A stretch of 64,000 nucleotides of DNA from Trichobilharzia regenti. Taxonomy: Eukaryota > Platyhelminthes > Trematoda > Strigeidida > Schistosomatidae. The notes below the pieces were generated by a model. That model was not told where the DNA came from. It ran no database searches and worked only from the letters and a program-made list of their open reading frames with translations. Every line of letters begins with the position of its first letter. The stretch's first letter is position 1. Location of the stretch: assembly GCA_944472135.2 (NCBI GenBank), contig OX235270.1:119923842-119987841 (forward strand), given 5' to 3'. Below are positions 57,174-64,000 of the stretch, one piece after another. The translations under genes and the position numbers were made by a program.

Positions 57174-59129
57174 CTAGGTTGGAAAATCGTCGCAGAGTTC
57201 ATTTGCTGATTTCCTTCTATCAGCTATATCCTCAAATCTGAACGGCAACACGCCCATGTCATTGTATCGTAGAATATAGATGACCAACAAACACACGACA
57301 TATCTCATCAACCAAGTGTAGAAACAGAGTAATTTACACCAAAGATAATAATATTCAAATAGTAACTTGAAACTAGAAATGCCTTGGTTCATGCAAGTCA
57401 ATTTAACAAATACTCTCTGGTTTACACCTGGCTTATTCTCACTAAACTGACCACTGATATTCGTCCTTTCAAACGAACTGACACTAGCATAGTCATTGCA
57501 CAAGATACTTGAGTTGATGGGCGTCTTTTTCATTGTGGATGACAGCACAAACGACGACTGATTGATATCAGTTGATGAACTTAGCAGTGGATCAGAAGCT
57601 GTTGTTGCTCGGCTTTCAGAAGTTTCTCTACATGCAGGACCACCACCACTGCTGTCTTTCACTACTAGTTCGGGTTTAGCACTATTATCTGATGATAGGT
57701 GGGCTACATGCTGATCACTCACACTGACGGTCTCACAAGTATGCATGCCTTCTGCAACTGCATCTGCATTTAATTCTACTTCACGTTCAAGTTGTACAGA
57801 ACCTTTATTTAACTTAGCGGTAGTAGGCATTCCCTCCATTTCATCATGATCAACCAAAGACAACTGTGAAGTATCATGATCATTATCACGAATATTCACT
57901 TTACCGTCAACTTCATCATTTTCAAACTCTTTAATAACAGAAGTAGACAATTTTGGTTCCTCCTCACAAATCATTTAAGGTTTTATATCTTCACTCTGAC
58001 TATTTATACTTTGTAAACATTTGGAGTCAGAACTGCACTCTGAAGCAGTAACTCTATTCTGTGACACTCTATTCAACAACGGCTTACCAGTTGCAACTAC
58101 AGACTTCTTCACCGCACCGTTATCGTCACACAATTCGGAGTCAGGCCTGGAGTTTACATTGAGCTTATCACTAAACTCGCTCACTGGTTCACAGTTCACT
58201 TCTGTATGCACCTCTTGCAAACGTGTAAAACACAACCGTGTTTGTCTTGCATCTTGTAACTCATCTGTTGAGGATGTACTACGAAACCTCTTACACTCAC
58301 TAGGTCTATATGCATCACTGGACATCATAGAGCCTTCTCGATATCCATCTCTCTGAGGCCCTTTCGTCATCAATGATTGCATTTTGCTCTCAGACTGCTC
58401 TATTCTAGGGGTGAGATTCAATATACTGGCAAACTTGCTCATCGATTGATTGACACTGTCTTTTACTAGTTACAGGATATCATCAAATTTTGGCTCGATA
58501 CCCTCCTCTTCTATACGAGAGCTTATCTTCACCCACTTCCTTTGCAGTCGAGTAGGTAGGCATCTCGCAATTACCTCTAGGACTGATCTCGAGTTGAGGT
58601 CACTCATGCAATTCATAGAAATCAAGGTATTCTTATAAGTCATAAGATTATCTAAAAACTCAGTAAGTGCCTTGGAGTCATCTTGTAGTTGGCTGCCATT
58701 ACCTTTGACAGCTTCGTATACGTTCCTTACAATCATCGAAGGTCTTCCAAACCTTTGACGCAATATGCTCATAGTCTCAGCGTATCCCTCATTAGGGGGC
58801 ATGAGCTTACAGCACTGTATAGCTTTTGAAGCATCTCCAGTGCAATATCTCATCAAATACATTAACTTCATTTCATCACTTAATAGAAAACTACTCAGCA
58901 TGATCTCAAACTCCTTTACAAACTGTAAATAATCAGCCGGGTTTCCATCGAAACACCGTGGTTCAAACTTAGGGAGTTTGATGTTCCTATTATCCCTGAA
59001 CGGCGAAACAGTAACATCAACCATGTCATGCTTAACATCAGACACATCGTTACAATTAACAGACAAGTCACCATGACTTACTTTCCTGTTTGCATCCAAG
59101 ACACTCTGTCCCTTCTTTGACCCAGGCAT
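57174..59129 (-). pseudogene. BEL/Pao-type LTR retrotransposon gag (two in-frame stops)
   Basis: Gag forms the particle in which an LTR retrotransposon is copied. The first 219 codons (59129-58470) carry the DUF1759-type core of BEL/Pao gags: LPKFEPRCFDGNPADYLQF, DEMKLMYLMRYCTGDASKAI, EGYAETMSILRQRFGRP and FLDNLMTYKNTL, as in schistosome Sinbad-like elements. The frame continues through a TAA at 58472-58470, another 155 codons, a second TAA at 57977-57975 and 266 more codons. Apart from these two stops the 1.95-kb frame is open. The middle is serine-rich and polar; the C-terminus turns hydrophobic (LLFEYYYLWCKLLCFY). No zinc knuckle or pol domain follows, so the element is internally deleted. 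Start chosen at the first ATG, 145 bp inside the upstream LTR. Confidence 0.85.
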
Positions 59130-59273
59130 TGTTGAACTTGAGCAAATTCCAAAAATGTTCCAGATATTGCTTGTTCAAAGAGGACTTGACCGGCACCAGG
59201 AAAGATGAACGGTGACTATCCAAACTTTCACCAACTGTTTGAATCCGCCAGATCTGTTTCTATCGTCAGAAAC

Positions 59274-59631
59274 TGTCAATCACGTCTCATAAACCGTCAA
59301 TGCCCAGCTCTTGCTACGCTCGGGCTCACGCTGTCGCTTCAAGTTTCTCAGAAACGCTTACTAATAACGGACGAAAAAACCAAAACACCAATTGTTGACT
59401 TGAGTATTCTGTATTGTTACACCAACATATAAATCAAGTAGGACTAAGGTCTGTGAACAAATATTACAATAATAAATCACAATATTACTTCTGACGGTTT
59501 TGTCCTGACTTCTTTCTGAACAGCGACCGATGAGACGATGACTGGTGGATTGATGCCTCCGCGAAAATTGGGGAAGTTGATTTTGAGCAAACAACCCTGA
59601 ATTGATCGTTCAATCTTCAACGCCATTGACA
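59274..59631 (-). repeat. BEL/Pao-like LTR (5' LTR of the gag-bearing element)
   Basis: 358 bp, TGTCA...TGACA ends. It matches 55563-56096 (minus the SINE), 59722-60092 and 63174-63531 closely. It contains AATAAATC on the plus strand and a 77-codon ORF on the element strand. Confidence 0.9.
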
Positions 59632-60770
59632 TGGAGAAATTTGTGAAAGATCAATTATCAGACTATCAACTTAGGGAAGATCTCGTTAGAGGTTCTCAAC
59701 ACGGATTTCTCAAAAATAGGTTGTCAGCCACGTCTCGTAAACCGTTAATGCCCAGCTCTTGCTACGCTGGGACCCACGCTGTTCCTTTAATTTTCTCAGA
59801 AACGCTTAGTAATAACGGACGAAAAACCAAAACACCGATTGGCCACTTGAGAATTCTTTATTGTTACACCAACACATAGCCAACTTTAAAACTAAGCTTT
59901 ATAACTAAGGTCTATGAAGAAATATTACAATAATAAATCACAATATTACTTCTGACGGTTTTCTCCTGACTTCTTTCTGAACAGCGACCGATGAGGAGAC
60001 GACTGGTGGATTGATGCCTCCGCGGAATTTGGGGAAATTGGTTTTGAGCAAAAAACCGTGAATTGATCGTTCAATCTTCAACTACACTGACATAGGTTCT
60101 GGGCTAGTCGACACTTCGGCTTTTACAACTGCATCAGTAGTAATCGCTAAGGACGTAAGCGCGATGTTGCTCTCTACTTCCGTATATCTAGGGAATTCGA
60201 AACGCGATCTCACAGTATTTTCCTTGAGAAGCTGTACTCATGCGGGGTTCGCAACCCATTGCTGAACTGGTTTAAGTCATTTCTTAACGACAGGGTACAA
60301 ATAACCAAAGTCGGATCTGTATTGTCTCATTCTAGGCAGACCAAAAGTGGGGTGTGCAAAGTAGTGTCCTGAGGCCACCTCTATTTACAGTCTTAATTAA
60401 CAGCATTTCAAGTGCTTCACCTCAGATAAACCATTCCTATACGTTGACGACCTCAAAGTGGTCTACTCCTGCTACACTCATGAATTAAGCAATACGGTGC
60501 GTAAAATACATCTTGAACTAAGTAGTCTCGCAACATGGTATGCTGAATCCTGTCTAAATTTTAACGTTGACGAATGCGGCTAGATTTGTGTTGCCAACAG
60601 TAGCCTTGACCTAACTCTTGAAATAAACGGGCGAAAATTATCCAAGCTCAACTCAGTCGTAGGTCTTGGCATCAGATATTCTGGTGATTTAACGTTCCCT
60701 GGAAAACTAGTCATGCCAGACGCAAAACACATAGGCTATTTGGATGCATAACTCTCAATTTATTTGTTGT
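59632..60770 (+). pseudogene. CR1/jockey-like LINE reverse transcriptase relic, split by a solo LTR
   Basis: The first part (59632-59721) reads EKFVKDQLSDYQL...GSQHGFLKNR, the RT motif-1/2 region. After the LTR (60098 on) the frame continues with LEKLYSCGVRNPLLNWFKSF and NDRVQITKVGS, QTKSGV, a damaged G-HLYL region (motif B), YVDDLKVVYSC (catalytic YVDD near 60438), ATWYAESCLNFNVDEC and KLNSVVGLGI. Stops interrupt it, for example after ISSNR and before GHLYL. It lacks the endonuclease. Similar sequences are known as SR1/CR1-like and related trematode LINEs; the clade is inferred. Confidence 0.82.
59722..60092 (-). mobile_element. Solo BEL/Pao-like LTR inserted in a LINE
   Basis: 371 bp with TGTCA...TGACA ends and a perfect 5-bp target duplication TAGGT (59717-59721 and 60093-60097). 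Removing it rejoins the LINE reading frame from QHGFLKNR to FWASRHFGFYNCISS. The exact ends and target duplication fix the LTR borders used for the other copies. Confidence 0.93.
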
Positions 60771-61389
60771 GAAACTAATGTTTTAATATATATAGACATA
60801 CATATAGAAGCCCCTTGTTAACTGATAAGGAAGAACTTTTTTCTTTTCTTGGACATGTGTTCAGTGCTGAACTTTTGAGGATAACTGTTTTCAACTAAGG
60901 TGTCATATACAACCTTCAGTTCATGTTCAACCACATCCTTTTTCGTTTGGAATTCTTGCAACGTTCTTCAGTTTGGTTCAGGTGGTTGGACAACGTTCTT
61001 TTAGAATGCTTTACAATTTTCAGCTGCTCTTGTGTGCTGTGATCGGAAACAGTGACTGACGAATCGGAATCTATGTGTACTACGGATTGACGTCCACGTA
61101 ACAGACAGAAATGTATACTGTTGCAGGACAGTTTGGTTTTACCTCAATCTTCTGTTGATGCTGAATTTACGGAGGTGAATGCTAATTATGTTGATGTTGG
61201 TTTGAATGATTCATGTAATGGTTTTCGTTCTGATAATTATCTCTCATCCTACTCAGTATTTGGGATAAACTGGCAAGAAAGTTGAAACATGAGCAGTGAT
61301 TGAACATCTCAGTTCCCAACCGGCTATTGAATTCGACAAGAAGGATGGAAAATTAAGAAATAGGAAAGGAGATTAGTTTTTCTCAGGCT
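60771..61389. other. Unassigned sequence
   Basis: It lies between the LINE relic and the distant gag relic and may include more of the latter's 5' region. No motif recognised. Confidence 0.45.
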
Positions 61390-61800
61390 TAAAGGAATCG
61401 CTTAGCTCCACTGTTACTAATATGTGCATACCTAGGTTTGATGAGGTGAAATTCGATGGTAACTCTAGCCAACACAGAATGTTCATCAATGAATTTCAAA
61501 ATATTACTTAGAGCACATTATGTGATAAATGGAGAATGTTTAACAATTTTTTGCATTTTCACAGGGGAAAGGTGTGAAAGTGTATTGAAGCCTATGTGGC
61601 TCTATCTGTAAACCTCGATTATGAAACAGCCGTGCAAATACTGCATGATCTGTTTGTTGAGGGTCGCCACTGTTATTCAGATGATATGATGGTGGAGACA
61701 TGTGAGAACCCCCCATATCTGTGGGACGGCACTCTATTCCTAAATTTCCTCAGTTTGAATGACTTCCGCAAAATAAATGAATAACTAAAAAAGAAGTTGA
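61390..61800 (+). pseudogene. BEL/Pao-like gag relic (second, distant copy)
   Basis: The plus strand reads CIPRFDEVKFDGNSSQHRMFINEFQNI and, after stops, CIEAYVALSVNLDYETAVQILHDLF. This is the same order as the DUF1759-type gag at 59.1 kb (LPKFEPRCFDGN...QFVKEFE; CCKLMPPNEGYAETMSILRQRF). Sequence similarity is weak, so it is another family or very old. Confidence 0.55.
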
Positions 61801-62340
61801 AAATGCATAAAAGCCGGAGTTTAAATTGAAACTCCCTGAACGCAAGTACACGTTATGAGTTCGCTACTTCAGAAAGACACCCAACTGCCTCTATTAGAAA
61901 ACATTAGGAATTTTTCAGCCGTCGCTTTTCCCCTATGCATTTCATGCACTTCGACTTTTGTGTTTAACTCACTTTTCAGAAAATATACTTACCATTGAAC
62001 TACATAAGTAGGTACAATTATCACCTTTTTCACTTGAGGTAATCCTTGGAAAGGAAGATTGTAGAATTCCGTCACTAAGACCTATCGGTGAAATAATATA
62101 TAAAACAGTGAAAAAATGAACCCCATGTTTGTTGCATATTCTGTATTATTATCACTTATAATATACTTCTGCACCCCTCTTTCGGTTTTTTTGAGTCTTC
62201 TTCCCTTTCCAAAAGTACTGACATCAACGAAGGCATTGATACAGCGATCCAATCCTCTAGGTTTTTTTATTTTTTTACGCTCCCAGCGAAACATAGGGCC
62301 CCAAGCAAGTGGTTTGGAGTTACTGTGGCAGTGTTAATCT
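61801..62340. other. AT-rich intergenic sequence
   Basis: No gene recognised; overlapping 70-73 codon ORFs on both strands look random. Confidence 0.5.
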
Positions 62341-62493
62341 TTACAGGATGGGGTTGCTAGCCTCATGCCCAACCTTTCCTCCTTACCACTCTCACCACTG
62401 GCTTAGCGGGGTAAGGGAGTGCGTAGGCCAGGGATAGAACCCCGGACCATGTACACGGTCGGCGAGCGTCTTAACCGCTATGGCACCGACGCA
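62341..62493 (-). mobile_element. tRNA-derived SINE-like element, variant body
   Basis: On the minus strand the head reads GCGTCGGTGCCATAGCGG with B-box GGTTCTATCCC and the same GACC-to-GGTC hairpin. The body differs from the other SINEs and ends with GAGGCTAGCAACCCCATCC, a match to the first bases of the RTE ORF at 24112. Confidence 0.75.
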
Positions 62494-63168
62494 TATCCTC
62501 TGCGTTAGTGTTATTCAAACGGAGCGTCGGGATCACTGGAACCTACACTTTGAAGATATTCAGAATATTGCTAGCACACCTACTGAATAATGGAATCACC
62601 TTCGTCACGAAATCTGTCGACAAGTTCAAAGTTGGTCTCATACGCAACTGCAAACGTCAGTTATAGTGTACTTACCGGTGACTTTGAAATTTTATAGACT
62701 TGAACACTTTATGAATCATTCACTGGTAATTGTTGTTCATTCCGCATTTCTTATGTTTCACTTCAGAGCCTGTACCGAAATGCTAATTACCTCCTACTAG
62801 TGTAACATAATCACTAATAATTCCCACGTGAAGCTGACATGCAGTGGGCGTTTGAACATTCAAAATTGAGATTTAACGCTACATCTTATGACTTACTCGG
62901 CCAAAAGCAGATTCCCAAAATTGTCTGTTTGGTCGTTTGCACTTTTCTTCCGATGTTTCTCTTACATAAACCAATGTTCAATCTAAATTTGAATTAACAA
63001 ATCATATTAACATATTCTGTCACTTCTAGCTGGCGCACATATGTTCATGCCTGTGAAAATGGCTTGTTTCTTTTCCTGAAATAAATTATTATTAGTATGA
63101 CTGTTTTTCACAGGTTAATGAATTCATAGGAGATCCACAATCTCCGTGATTTTGAGATAAGACTTAAT
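62494..63168. other. AT-rich intergenic sequence
   Basis: No gene or named repeat seen before the solo LTR. Confidence 0.5.
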
Positions 63169-63173
63169 AATGC

Positions 63174-63531
63174 TGTCAGTGTAGTTGAAGATTGAACGAT
63201 CAATTCAGGGTTGTTTGCTCAAAACCAATTTCCCCAATTTTCACGGAGGCATCAATCCACCAGTCATTGTCTCATCGGTCGCTGTTCAGAAAGAAGTCAG
63301 GACAAAACCGTCAGAAGTAATATTGTGATTTATTATTGTAATATTTGTTCACAGACCTTAGTCCTACTTGATTTATATGTTGGTGTAACAATACAGAATA
63401 CTCAAGTCAACAATTGGTGTTTTGGTTTTTTCGTCCGTTATTAGTAAGCGTTTCTGAGAAACTTGAAGCGACAGCGTGAGCCCGAGCGTAGCAAGAGCTG
63501 GGCATTGACGGTTTACGAGACGTGGCTGGGA
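63174..63531 (+). mobile_element. Solo BEL/Pao-like LTR
   Basis: 358 bp in the opposite orientation to the other copies, with pentamer AATGC on both sides (63169-63173 and 63532-63536). The last bases read GGGA instead of GACA, so the terminus is mutated. The body is nearly identical to the LTRs at 55563 and 59274. It contains the same 77-codon ORF (63211-63444). Confidence 0.9.
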
Positions 63532-63536
63532 AATGC

Positions 63537-64000
63537 TCATATAGCATTATTCAACAGATTATTACACTTCGAATAACTTGGGATGAGTTAAACAAAACCT
63601 CACGCGCATAACCACAACATATGTAGGAGCCATTTTAGCAAAGTCCCGGTGCGTCTATCTGATGCATAGATGGGCTCTTCCAGACAGTGGATCAAACACT
63701 TCTCCTGTCTTATAGAGGGAAGCTGAAAAATTGGACTGATGGAAATGTTTCAAGATTTGATGTATAAAATATAAGTGGATTTTCAAAGAGCAGCTGTGTT
63801 GAAATTGCTTTGGGGCCATTTTCTCTGGATGGAAGGGGCACACCACACAAACAACAGCTGTACAATAAACAAGGATAATACAATTCCATTCTTACCTCCG
63901 CCTGCCTCATAAACCCCCTCTGATGAATCCCGGAATGTCTGGAAACATCTGACAGTCATAGACCTGACAAGTATTAAGTATGATACGGCTGCCCTTCTGG
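63537..64000. other. Sequence to the window edge
   Basis: Two overlapping minus-strand ORFs of 63 and 66 codons are present without recognisable domains. An exon cut by the window edge cannot be excluded. Confidence 0.35.

Larger units (their letters stand above)
55563..59631 (-). mobile_element. Internally deleted BEL/Pao-like LTR retrotransposon
   Basis: Two LTRs in the same orientation, 59274-59631 (5') and 55563-56096 (3', enlarged by a SINE), enclose a gag frame and a short pol-end-like segment. The LTRs begin TGTCA and end TGACA and are about 98 percent identical outside the SINE. The flanking pentamers are TGGAC on the left and TGGAG on the right, a possible target duplication with one change. 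No reverse transcriptase, protease or integrase remains. The primer-binding site could not be settled. Confidence 0.8.

Noticed and set aside
59150..59273. Primer-binding site candidates TGGCGGATTC and TGGTGCCGGTC after the 5' LTR
   Set aside because: Neither lies directly at the LTR edge and neither matches a tRNA 3' end convincingly by eye.
55558..59636. TGGAC / TGGAG as a sure target duplication of the gag-bearing element
   Set aside because: Only four of five bases match, and the two outer flanks belong to different elements, so it is noted as possible but not relied on.

Overview
The window looks like genomic DNA of a blood fluke (Schistosoma or a close relative). It is AT-rich and almost gene-free, crowded with decayed retroelements of the kinds known from schistosomes (RTE-type LINEs, Penelope-like elements, BEL/Pao LTR elements, tRNA-derived SINEs, hammerhead-ribozyme SINE-like repeats). 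The one clear host gene has four very short introns (38-50 bp) near its 5' end followed by multi-kilobase introns, a layout known from schistosome genes. The species cannot be fixed from the sequence alone.

Layout. 1-8.4 kb: sparse relics (SINE-like fragment, RTE C-terminal relic, a candidate solo LTR, a 5'-truncated RTE copy). 8.5-14.2 kb: a cluster of Penelope-like elements (PLEs), one nested in another, with inverted 3' tails. 14.2-21 kb: a SINE, a 53-bp tandem repeat, unassigned ORFs and two more PLE relics. 21.1-24.1 kb: an RTE-clade LINE with an uninterrupted endonuclease/reverse-transcriptase ORF on the minus strand, the most intact mobile element here. 26-31 kb: more PLE tails, a LINE RT relic and a PLE with an inverted tail. 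31-37 kb: mostly unassigned AT-rich sequence with microsatellites. 37-43.5 kb: PLE, RTE and SINE relics.

43.8-53.7 kb, minus strand: seven exons of a Rab6-like small GTPase. Its P-loop, DTAGQE, NKxD and ETSAK motifs all join in frame across canonical GT/AG introns. The C-terminal exon(s) with the prenylation site were not found. Its large introns carry a SINE, a LINE relic and a hammerhead-type repeat.

54.2-64 kb: a nested mobile-element zone. Two CR1/jockey-like LINE relics in opposite orientations are interrupted by a BEL/Pao family (gag with a DUF1759-like domain and five LTR copies). Two of the LTRs are solo LTRs with perfect 5-bp target duplications, and one LTR holds a SINE.

No operons, CRISPR arrays or prokaryotic features are present. 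The mobile elements do not work together as a pathway; the window records successive insertions around a Rab6-like gene.
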